From NCBI GenBank assembly GCA_944327405.1, contig CALVHK010000061.1:1-6340 (forward strand): a stretch of DNA of 6,340 nt. The letters are read 5' to 3'. Under the pieces are notes generated by a model. It searched no databases. It worked only from the letters and a program-made list of their open reading frames with translations, and was not told where the DNA came from. Positions 1 to 5,082 of the stretch are shown piece after piece (positions within the stretch are counted from its first letter, which is position 1; the number at the start of each line of letters is the position of its first letter). The stretch comes from an uncultured Bacilli bacterium. GTDB lineage: Bacteria; Bacillota_I; Bacilli_A; RF39; UBA660. A program made the translations under genes and the position numbers.

Positions 1-108
1 CAAAAGAAGATTAAAGTCTTCAAATATAGACCTAAGAAGAAATATCGTAAAACTCAAGGTCATAGACAACCATACACAAAATTAGTTGTTAAGAAAATTA
101 ATAAGTAA
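1..108 (+). CDS. rplU: 50S ribosomal protein L21, C-terminal end (5' end outside window)
   Basis: The first 35 codons of the window encode the C-terminal tail of ribosomal protein L21, a 23S rRNA-binding protein of the large subunit. The reading frame is open from base 1 and ends at TAA (106-108). The tail is very basic and carries the family signature KYRPKKKYRKTQGHRQPYT, close to the usual Firmicutes ending (FKYKPKKNYRKKQGHRQPYTK). The next gene starts only 2 nt after the stop, and the order L21 - Prp - L27 is the conserved Firmicutes arrangement. This fixes the identity although only about a third of the protein is present. The start, promoter and any autoregulatory leader lie upstream of the window. 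Confidence 0.95.
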   Translation, partial: QKKIKVFKYRPKKKYRKTQGHRQPYTKLVVKKINK

Positions 109-110
109 AA

Positions 111-407
111 ATGATTAAAGTACATATTTATAAAAACAAGATTGTTATGACTGGTCATGCGGGATACGATGAATATGGTAAAGATATTGTTTGTGCTTCG
201 GCATCAAGTATTGTCATTACTAGTGTGAATGCATGTCTTAGAATTGATAAGAGTTCTTTAACTTATAAAGAAGAACAAGATAAACTTACCATTGAAGTTA
301 CCAGTGATAACAAGAATGTTTATTTAATCATCGAAAATATGATTCAAATGCTAGAAGAGTTAGCATTATCTTATAAAAAAAATATTAAAATAATAAAGGA
401 GGATTAG
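111..407 (+). CDS. prp: Ribosomal-processing cysteine protease Prp
   Basis: This 98-residue protein matches the Prp (YsxB) family, a small cytoplasmic cysteine protease that removes the N-terminal extension of ribosomal protein L27 in Firmicutes and related bacteria. The diagnostic stretch is GHAGYDEYGKDIVCASAS, giving His16 and Cys28 as the catalytic pair. Their 12-residue spacing equals that of His22 and Cys34 in the Staphylococcus aureus enzyme. Length is normal for the family. It begins 2 nt after the rplU stop and has no recognisable Shine-Dalgarno sequence, so translation is probably coupled to rplU. Its substrate L27 is encoded 3 nt downstream, and that protein carries the matching cleavage motif. 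The remaining residues fit the small alpha/beta fold of the family. Nothing is truncated. Confidence 0.95.
   Translation: MIKVHIYKNKIVMTGHAGYDEYGKDIVCASASSIVITSVNACLRIDKSSLTYKEEQDKLTIEVTSDNKNVYLIIENMIQMLEELALSYKKNIKIIKED
395..402 (+). promoter_or_regulatory. Strong ribosome binding site of rpmA
   Basis: AAAGGAGG lies 8 nt before the ATG at 411 and overlaps the last codons of prp. It decides the L27 start: the ATG at 411 is optimally placed, whereas the in-frame ATG at 420 would be 17 nt away. This is the strongest Shine-Dalgarno match in the window, in contrast to prp, which has none. That fits the much higher demand for L27 than for its protease. Confidence 0.9.
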
Positions 408-410
408 ACC

Positions 411-695
411 ATGAATTTTATGAAGTTAAATATCCAATTATTTGCTCACGTTAAAGCTCAAGGTTCTACACGTAATGGTAGAGATTCTCGTGGACGTAGA
501 TTAGGTGCTAAAGCAGCAGATGGACAGACTGTTAGTGCAGGTTCTATTCTATATCGTCAAAGAGGAACAAAGATTTATCCAGGAGTAAATGTTGGAATGG
601 GTAAAGATCATACACTATTTGCAAAAGTAACTGGTGTTGTTCGTTTTGAAAGACTTGGTAGAGATAAAAAGAAAGTAAGCGTTTACGAAGCATAA
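411..695 (+). CDS. rpmA: 50S ribosomal protein L27 with Prp-cleavable N-terminal extension
   Basis: L27 is a large-subunit ribosomal protein whose N-terminal tail reaches the peptidyl transferase centre. The 94-residue product carries the family blocks GSTRNGRDS, RRLGAKAADGQ, GSILYRQRGTKIYPG and the C-terminal FERLGRDKKKVSVY. Residues 1-11 are an extension ending in KLNIQLF, the recognition motif for Prp. Cleavage between Phe11 and Ala12 is expected and would expose a mature protein beginning AHVKAQGST. The start at 411 is chosen for its AAAGGAGG site; a start at Met4 (420) would give the more usual 8-residue extension. The gene is the third of the rplU-prp-rpmA operon. The frequent downstream partner obg is absent here: the operon ends at a terminator that begins inside the last codons of rpmA. 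Confidence 0.97.
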   Translation: MNFMKLNIQLFAHVKAQGSTRNGRDSRGRRLGAKAADGQTVSAGSILYRQRGTKIYPGVNVGMGKDHTLFAKVTGVVRFERLGRDKKKVSVYEA

Positions 696-709
696 GTAAA
701 TGCTTTTTT
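679..709 (+). terminator. Rho-independent terminator of the rplU-prp-rpmA operon, overlapping the rpmA stop
   Basis: GCGTTTAC (679-686) pairs with GTAAATGC (696-703), an 8-bp stem with one G-T pair. The 9-nt loop contains the rpmA stop codon, and six T residues (704-709) follow immediately. The 5' arm of the stem lies inside the last codons of rpmA. Confidence 0.8.
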
Positions 710-714
710 GTGCC

Positions 715-744
715 AAAAAAAGAGATTCGTTAATCTTCGAATCT
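715..744 (-). terminator. Rho-independent terminator of trmB
   Basis: Read on the minus strand, AGATTCG (744-738) and CGAATCT (729-723) form a perfect 7-bp stem with an 8-nt loop. One C and then seven T residues (721-715) follow. The upstream arm lies inside the last codons of trmB and the loop contains its stop codon. It faces the rpmA terminator with only 5 nt between them, so the two convergent units are separated by back-to-back hairpins. Confidence 0.8.
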
Positions 745-1371
745 GGCATCTAAATAATAAATTGGTCTTTTTTCGGTTTTGTCATAATTTTTTTCAAAGT
801 CCGTCATAATGTTTGGTATTTTTCGCTCGTCATGATGTAAGTCTAGACTCACTACTTCAAATGTATACCAATACTTTGACAAGCTTTCTAGGGAATATTG
901 GAATAAAGTTTTATTGTCGGTTTTTAAGATAACGTGTTTATGTTTTTTAAATATTTTATCATAAAGTCTTAGGTAAGATTCATGAGTAAATCTTTTCTTT
1001 TCGTCTTGTTTTTTGGGCCATGGTTCTGAGAATGTGAGATAAATCGTATCGATTTCTTTGCCAAAAAATTTGTCTATGTCTTTCGCATCGGCATTAATTA
1101 GTTTTAAATTTGGTAAATTTTGACCTCTTAATCGATCTACGGCTTTTACCATTTGTGAGTCATAAAGTTCTAAACCAATAAAATTGATGTTAGGATAGCT
1201 TTTCGCCATATTGATAATAAATTCACCTCTACCCATACCGAGTTCTAAATGAATTGGCTTATCATTTTCAAAAAGGCTAGACCATTTATTTTTGTAGGCC
1301 TCTGGATTACTTACTAAATAGGGGCTTTTATTAATAATATTATTTGCATCTTTAATTACATTGTATCGCAT
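730..1371 (-). CDS. trmB: tRNA (guanine-N7-)-methyltransferase
   Basis: TrmB uses S-adenosylmethionine to methylate N7 of guanine 46 in the variable loop of tRNAs. The 213-residue product has the family's normal length and its motifs in order. These are the SAM-binding loop ELGMGRGEF (43-51), an acidic residue in GLELY (Glu68), NADAKD (93-98), the active-site block FSEPWPKK (114-121), KTDN (150-153), and TDFEK (190-194) near the C-terminus. Bacterial TrmB usually has Asp before PWPK; here it is Glu116. The ATG at 1371 is preceded by AGGAAGTG (1384-1377) with a 5-nt gap, which supports this start. The gene is a single transcription unit with its own promoter and terminator, divergent from the dedA operon. 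Because the rest of the protein is well conserved I expect an active enzyme. Confidence 0.95.
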   Translation of the reverse strand: MRYNVIKDANNIINKSPYLVSNPEAYKNKWSSLFENDKPIHLELGMGRGEFIINMAKSYPNINFIGLELYDSQMVKAVDRLRGQNLPNLKLINADAKDIDKFFGKEIDTIYLTFSEPWPKKQDEKKRFTHESYLRLYDKIFKKHKHVILKTDNKTLFQYSLESLSKYWYTFEVVSLDLHHDERKIPNIMTDFEKNYDKTEKRPIYYLDARFED

Positions 1372-1390
1372 AAAATCACTTCCTGAAAAT

Positions 1391-1419
1391 ATTATAGCAT
1401 GCTTTTATATTTTCGTAAA
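1391..1419 (-). promoter_or_regulatory. Predicted sigma-A promoter of trmB (extended -10)
   Basis: On the minus strand, TTTACG (1419-1414; 4 of 6 matches to TTGACA) and a perfect TATAAT (1396-1391) are separated by 17 nt. A TG one base upstream of the -10 makes an extended -10, TGCTATAAT. Transcription would start near 1384, which gives a leader of only about 13 nt with the Shine-Dalgarno sequence at its very beginning. Confidence 0.7.
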
Positions 1420-1472
1420 ACACTTTTCATGTTTATTTAGTCTAGTACTTAACATTCTTATACATCTTTTTG

Positions 1473-1501
1473 TTTTCCAAACGCTTTAATTATGATATAC
1501 T
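1473..1501 (+). promoter_or_regulatory. Predicted sigma-A promoter of the dedA-prepilin operon (extended -10)
   Basis: TGATATACT (1493-1501) is an extended -10 element with a TATACT hexamer. The best -35 at 17-nt spacing is the weak TTTTCC (1473-1478). The predicted start near 1508 falls on the GAGAGG ribosome binding site (1507-1512), so the leader would be about 15 nt. The rest of the 151-bp divergent region (1420-1472) is AT-rich and shows no clear operator, riboswitch or small gene. Confidence 0.6.
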
Positions 1502-1522
1502 TAATAGAGAGGTTTGATATTT

Positions 1523-2152
1523 ATGCAAGAAATGGTTATTTCTATAATGAATCAATTTGGATATTTTGGAGTGTTTTTTCTCATTGCGATTGAAAATATA
1601 TTTCCACCAATTCCTTCAGAAGTGATATTATTATTTGGTGGGTTTATGACAACGTCTACGAATTTAAGTGTTGTTGGTGTTATCATTGCGGCGACGCTTG
1701 GTTCTTTACTTGGTGCGATTGTTTTGTATTTTATTGGTAAAATTTTAAATAAAGAAAGACTAAAAAGAATTGTGTCTGGTAAAGTTGGTAAAGTTTTAAG
1801 ACTTAAAGCAAGTGATATAGAAAAAGCAGATCATTGGTTTGATACGAAAGGAAATAAAACGGTATTTTTCTGTCGGTTTATTCCGATCGTTCGTAGTTTA
1901 ATTAGTATTCCCGCGGGTATGAGTGAAATGGCTATGCCTAAGTTTTTGATCTATACCATTGCAGGTTCTCTAATCTGGAATTCTGTACTCACGATTATTG
2001 GAGCACAAGTGGGTGAGAATTGGGAATCTATTTTAGGAATCTTTGATAATTTCTCTCATATTGTTTTAATTATATTGATTGTCCTTTTTGTGTTAATTGT
2101 AGGAGTATTTTATTATAAGCGACTTCATAAAAAGAAAAAAATAAAAGAGTAG
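1523..2152 (+). CDS. DedA-family integral membrane protein
   Basis: This 209-residue protein belongs to the DedA (SNARE-associated/VTT domain) family of membrane transporters. Some Firmicutes members recycle undecaprenyl phosphate across the membrane, others act in membrane homeostasis; which applies here cannot be told from the sequence. It has the re-entrant-loop motif ENIFPPIPSE (24-33), including the conserved acidic residues. The second signature, FCRFIPIVRSLISIPAG (116-132), supplies two arginines (118 and 124) with the six-residue spacing seen in functionally essential DedA arginines. Hydrophobic segments lie near 12-22, 34-44, 50-73, 140-162 and 179-199, and the C-terminus is Lys-rich (KRLHKKKKIKE). 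The ATG at 1523 is chosen: GAGAGG sits 10 nt upstream, while an in-frame TTG at 1514 lies 1 nt after it, which is too close. It is the first gene of a three-gene unit, with the first prepilin starting 8 nt after its stop. Confidence 0.9.
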   Translation: MQEMVISIMNQFGYFGVFFLIAIENIFPPIPSEVILLFGGFMTTSTNLSVVGVIIAATLGSLLGAIVLYFIGKILNKERLKRIVSGKVGKVLRLKASDIEKADHWFDTKGNKTVFFCRFIPIVRSLISIPAGMSEMAMPKFLIYTIAGSLIWNSVLTIIGAQVGENWESILGIFDNFSHIVLIILIVLFVLIVGVFYYKRLHKKKKIKE

Positions 2153-2160
2153 GTGAGAGG

Positions 2161-2616
2161 ATGAAAAGAGGGTTTGCTCTTTTAGAAACGATTATTGTTA
2201 TTACGTTTGTTACGGCGTCACTACTTTTATTATACGGAACTTTTACTAGCATGATTGATAATAGTAGGAAAAATATTTTGTATGATGATGCGACCAATAT
2301 TTATAAAATGTATTATTTGAAAGAATATTTGGAATTAAATAATCTTCATAGTTTAGAAGGGGAAGATATTCGGGAAATTACCTGTGATGATTTTTCCTTC
2401 AGTAGTTGTTCTGCGCTTATGAATACACTTTCGATCGAGCATCTTTATTTAGTAAGATATGGATTAAAAAATTATAACCAAGATAATTATGCTAGTAGTT
2501 TTAATGAGTATTTAGGATCTTTAGCGAATAGTGATGACTATAATTACCGCTTAATTGGTGAGTTTATGATTGAAGGAGAGTATCATTATGCAAGTATTGG
2601 GGTGAGTGCATCATGA
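2161..2616 (+). CDS. Type IV prepilin-like protein (pseudopilin), first of a pair
   Basis: This 151-residue protein starts with a class III (prepilin) signal. A short basic leader MKRG precedes FALLETIIVI, so prepilin peptidase would cut after Gly4, leaving Phe+1 and the hallmark Glu+5. A hydrophobic helix covers residues 5-25. The rest is soluble and extracytoplasmic, with many Asn, Asp, Tyr and Ser. Two cysteines, 75 and 83, could form a short disulfide loop (CDDFSFSSC). Beyond the signal I recognise no subfamily: it may be a minor pilin or a competence-type (ComG-like) pseudopilin. AGGTGA (2151-2156) lies 4 nt before the ATG and overlaps the dedA stop, an SD of the GGTGA register. It overlaps the next prepilin by 4 nt (ATGA), which indicates translational coupling. 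No assembly ATPase, platform protein or prepilin peptidase is in the window. Confidence 0.8.
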   Translation: MKRGFALLETIIVITFVTASLLLLYGTFTSMIDNSRKNILYDDATNIYKMYYLKEYLELNNLHSLEGEDIREITCDDFSFSSCSALMNTLSIEHLYLVRYGLKNYNQDNYASSFNEYLGSLANSDDYNYRLIGEFMIEGEYHYASIGVSAS

Positions 2617-3122
2617 GAAAACAGGGATTTACCATTTTGGAATTACTTATTAGTATTGTCTTAATTTCAGTCGTTTTACTTTTACTGTTGCGAGTTATGA
2701 TGTCGCTTGAAGTGATTAATCATGATACTAGTTATGCGAGTGATGATGAGATTGGAAGAACAGAAATGATTCAAAATATTGAAAGTGATTTTCTAGAAAA
2801 TCATTTAAATGGAATAGAAATAACTCGTAATAATGATTCAACGACAATACGCTTTTTGATGGATGAAGAAAAAGTTTTAGTCATTAATGATGCAAGTATT
2901 ACTTATGGGGATGAAGCTTATACCCTTAAAAGTAGTAATGCTCGGTACGATTTATGTATCGATTATGAGTACATGGATTTAGAAAATGATTATTATTTCG
3001 TGAAATTGCGTATTCCCGTTTTGATTGATGGAGAGAATACAACAACTCGCGATGATTTGGAACTCACTTATTTAGGACTTAAGAATGAAAACACGTCTTA
3101 TTTGGAAAGTTTTTCTTGTTAA
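2613..3122 (+). CDS. Type IV prepilin-like protein (pseudopilin), second of a pair
   Basis: This 169-residue protein has an even cleaner class III signal than its neighbour. MRKQG is followed by FTILELLISIVLISVVLLLL, so cleavage after Gly5 leaves Phe+1 and Glu+5, and an N-terminal helix runs to about residue 30. The extracytoplasmic part is acidic and looks beta-rich in its second half. Two cysteines, Cys115 and the very last residue Cys169, may pair. It resembles minor pseudopilins of the ComGF/GspJ size class, but I cannot assign it to one. It overlaps the first prepilin by 4 nt and has GGGGTGA (2599-2605) 7 nt before the ATG. Its stop overlaps by 4 bp, tail-to-tail, the stop of the ylbJ-like gene on the other strand. 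A clear plus-strand terminator was not found. Confidence 0.82.
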   Translation: MRKQGFTILELLISIVLISVVLLLLLRVMMSLEVINHDTSYASDDEIGRTEMIQNIESDFLENHLNGIEITRNNDSTTIRFLMDEEKVLVINDASITYGDEAYTLKSSNARYDLCIDYEYMDLENDYYFVKLRIPVLIDGENTTTRDDLELTYLGLKNENTSYLESFSC

Positions 3123-4024
3123 AAAAAGAGAATTAATGATGCACTAATGATTGTCTGCATCACTCTTCCTTTTAAAAATTGGTGATAACTCATCTGGGTA
3201 TCTTCTAGTATAGATTTTACTTGAGTATGAATGCTTAATCCGCCAAAAGAGATAATACAGACCGCTATTAGCTCTTTTATTTTGAGTGCAATTTCTAAAT
3301 CTTTTAAATTGTTAAGTCCATTGGTTATTTCGAGAAAACCAGATATCAGTGTTTTTGTGAGAGGAGTTGTAGGAACTAAATTGGTTATGATATAGGTTAG
3401 AAGCATATAAAATGTAATGGTTCCTAAAATCATTAGAAGAGTCATCATACTTTTATTAATACTTTTACTTAAAACGCCACCATTATGAGCTTCCTTTTTT
3501 AGTGTGTTTGCTGTTATTTGGGGAGCTTTTTTTCTTAATATAATCCCAATGATTAAGTTGGATAGATAGTGTATTGCTATAATTTTAAAAGTGGAAGTGG
3601 CGGGAAATATTAAATTTAGCATAGTCATTAAGAATAAGGGGTTAGAAAAATAGGTGAAGGATAAAAAATGGCTCGCTTCTTCTACGCTTATTTTCTTTTC
3701 ACTGGTTAATTCTTTTAAAATATAAGCATTACTTGGGGTACCACTTATTAGGCTCATGAAAATAATATAAGCACCAATTCCACTGGTATGAAATACTTTT
3801 AAGAAAATCTGGTTAAAGATTAAGTAGAAGTAGTAGGGAATGTTTAGGAAAATTAGAATATCGTTTAAAATAAACATGGGAAATAAAGATACAAAAACTC
3901 TTTTGAAAAATAAGTTTACAGCATCAATTATAATACTAGCTACTTCTTTATTGTTCTTAAAAATAAAGAAAATAGCTAAAAATGAAAATAAACAAAAAGT
4001 AAAGTTTAATAATTTTTCCTTCAT
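3119..4024 (-). CDS. ylbJ: YlbJ-type sporulation-associated integral membrane protein
   Basis: This polytopic membrane protein of 301 residues resembles YlbJ, a nucleoside-recognition (Gate) domain protein linked to spore formation in Bacillus. Family landmarks are present in order: SGTPSNA (94-100, where Bacillus-type proteins have a Gly/Pro loop), FSNPLFL (126-132), GFLEITNG (229-236) and GGLSIHTQVKSIL (261-273). At least seven hydrophobic segments are visible. It is about a quarter shorter than the roughly 400 residues of B. subtilis YlbJ. Its biochemical activity is not established. The ATG at 4024 is preceded by AAAGAGG (4036-4030) with a 5-nt gap. In B. subtilis ylbJ and ylbL lie close together on one strand with ylbK between. 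Here they are divergent, share a 41-bp intergenic region, and ylbK is missing. I could not find a convincing promoter for this gene in that region. Confidence 0.78.
   Translation of the reverse strand: MKEKLLNFTFCLFSFLAIFFIFKNNKEVASIIIDAVNLFFKRVFVSLFPMFILNDILIFLNIPYYFYLIFNQIFLKVFHTSGIGAYIIFMSLISGTPSNAYILKELTSEKKISVEEASHFLSFTYFSNPLFLMTMLNLIFPATSTFKIIAIHYLSNLIIGIILRKKAPQITANTLKKEAHNGGVLSKSINKSMMTLLMILGTITFYMLLTYIITNLVPTTPLTKTLISGFLEITNGLNNLKDLEIALKIKELIAVCIISFGGLSIHTQVKSILEDTQMSYHQFLKGRVMQTIISASLILFF
3121..3167 (-). terminator. Probable Rho-independent terminator of the ylbJ-like gene, inside its 3' end
   Basis: On the minus strand TGATGCA (3162-3156) pairs with TGCATCA (3143-3137) around a 12-nt loop. 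The stem is extended by AAGAG (3167-3163) pairing with CTCTT (3130-3126), with a 6-nt one-sided bulge between the two helices. A run of T (3127-3121) follows. Most of the hairpin is coding sequence of the ylbJ-like gene and the T run reaches its stop codon. On the plus strand only CCTTTT follows the stem, so it could act weakly for the prepilin operon too. Confidence 0.6.
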
Positions 4025-4060
4025 AAATGCCTCTTTATTTGATATAATTTATTGGGTGAT
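4020..4060 (+). promoter_or_regulatory. Predicted promoter and GGTGAT ribosome binding site of ylbL
   Basis: TTCATA (4020-4025; 4 of 6 matches to TTGACA) and a perfect TATAAT (4043-4048) are spaced 17 nt apart, with an extended -10, TGATATAAT. The -35 overlaps the start codon of the divergent ylbJ-like gene. Transcription would begin near 4055, inside GGGTGAT (4054-4060), an SD of the GGTGAT register ending 5 nt before the TTG start. The leader is therefore about 11 nt. Confidence 0.7.
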
Positions 4061-4065
4061 ATTAT

Positions 4066-5082
4066 TTGTTTACTAGAATATATGAGAAATTAAAAGAATT
4101 TATTAAAGAGAATTATAAAGGTTTAATTGCCATTGTTGTGGTATTTTTATTATTTATGGTTGAACTGCCTTATTCGATTTATACTCCAGGTGGGGCGGTT
4201 AATTTAAATGATCGTATTACCGTTGAAGATGGGTATGAAACTCAAGGATCCTTTAATATGGCTTATGTATCCATGGTGCGGGGGTCTATTCCGTTCCTAC
4301 TTATTTCCTATGTTATTCCGGATTGGGATATTGTTGTAAAAGAGGATATTACCATTGAAGGTGAAGACATGGATGAAATGCTAGCTAGAGAACGTCTTAG
4401 TATGCAAGAGAGTATGGATGCTGCCATTATTAATGCTTATCGGGCTGCAGGAAGAGACGTTCAAATTACTGGAACGATCAATGAAGTTAGTTATATCACG
4501 GAAGAAGCAGATACGGATTTAGATATAGGCGATCAAATTCTTAGTATTAATGGAGTAGATATTGCTTCTTTTGATGAACTTAAAAGTGTGGTTGAAGGAT
4601 TGGCTGCCCGCGAGGAAGTTCGTCTTAATGTGATACGCGATGAAGAAGAAATAGAGTGCTATGCGATTACTTATGATAATGATGGCATAAAAATTGGAGT
4701 CAGCATTCTTACTACTTATGAATATGTCACTGATCCAGAAGTTACGATTACATCGAAAGCTAGTGAAGCTGGATCTAGTGGGGGTCTTATGATGAGTTTA
4801 GCTATTTATAACCAGTTAGTTCCTGAAGATATTACTGGTGGAGCAAAAATTGTAGGAACTGGTACGATTGATATTGATGGAAATGTTGGGGAAATTGGTG
4901 GAGTAAAATATAAGCTTATTGGGGCTGTCAAAAATGATGCAGAAATATTCATGTGTCCGGAAGGAAATTATGAAGAAGCATTAAGTGTTGCCGAAGAAAA
5001 AGATTATGATATTACGATTATTAGTGTTAGTACTTTTGATGAAGCCATAAAAAAATTAGAAGAATTACACTCATCTAATTAA
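4066..5082 (+). CDS. ylbL: Membrane-anchored PDZ-Lon (S16) protease, YlbL/DdcP type
   Basis: This 338-residue protein has the full YlbL architecture: an N-terminal membrane anchor (about 18-36), an extracytoplasmic linker with MAYVSMVRGSIPFLLISYVIP, a PDZ domain (about 138-195, with DIGDQILSINGVDI) and a C-terminal Lon-type S16 protease domain. The Ser-Lys dyad is intact: Ser238 in AGSSGGLMM and Lys283 in IGGVKYKLIGA. The 45-residue spacing equals that of Ser234 and Lys279 in B. subtilis YlbL. That enzyme (DdcP) helps clear the cell-division inhibitor YneA after DNA damage; whether this one has that substrate is unknown. No AAA+ ATPase domain is present, as expected. Translation starts at TTG (4066), supported by GGTGAT 5 nt upstream; no in-frame ATG precedes the anchor. 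The gene has its own promoter. Its 3' end overlaps the convergent unknown gene by 12 bp. Confidence 0.93.
   Translation: MFTRIYEKLKEFIKENYKGLIAIVVVFLLFMVELPYSIYTPGGAVNLNDRITVEDGYETQGSFNMAYVSMVRGSIPFLLISYVIPDWDIVVKEDITIEGEDMDEMLARERLSMQESMDAAIINAYRAAGRDVQITGTINEVSYITEEADTDLDIGDQILSINGVDIASFDELKSVVEGLAAREEVRLNVIRDEEEIECYAITYDNDGIKIGVSILTTYEYVTDPEVTITSKASEAGSSGGLMMSLAIYNQLVPEDITGGAKIVGTGTIDIDGNVGEIGGVKYKLIGAVKNDAEIFMCPEGNYEEALSVAEEKDYDITIISVSTFDEAIKKLEELHSSN
5049..5080 (-). terminator. Possible AT-rich terminator of the ttcA operon, inside the end of ylbL
   Basis: On the minus strand AATTAGA (5080-5074) and TCTAATT (5060-5054) form a 7-bp stem with a 13-nt loop, followed directly by T residues (5053-5049). 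The stem has only one G-C pair, so strength is doubtful. It spans the minus-strand stop codon and lies within the last codons of ylbL. On the plus strand the stem is followed by AAGTTTTG, a poor T run. Confidence 0.4.

Noticed and set aside
1514..1522. Upstream TTG start for the DedA protein, adding three residues
   Set aside because: It lies 1 nt after the GAGAGG site, too close for initiation. The ATG at 1523 is 10 nt away.
1372..1522. Riboswitch, T-box or small RNA in the divergent region
   Set aside because: The predicted leaders are only about 13-15 nt, and I see no stable hairpin or T-box sequence in the remaining AT-rich stretch.
2070..2297. Minus-strand open frame of 75 codons across the dedA-prepilin junction
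   Set aside because: It is antisense to two well-supported genes, has no family resemblance and looks like a chance frame in AT-rich DNA.
2161..3122. Naming the prepilin pair as specific comG genes
   Set aside because: Only the N-terminal signal is diagnostic. The C-terminal parts do not allow assignment to ComGD, GE, GF or GG, and no comGA or comGB is adjacent.
3840..4076. Plus-strand open frame of 78 codons over the start of the ylbJ-like gene
   Set aside because: It is the antisense shadow of a membrane-protein gene and runs through the ylbL promoter.
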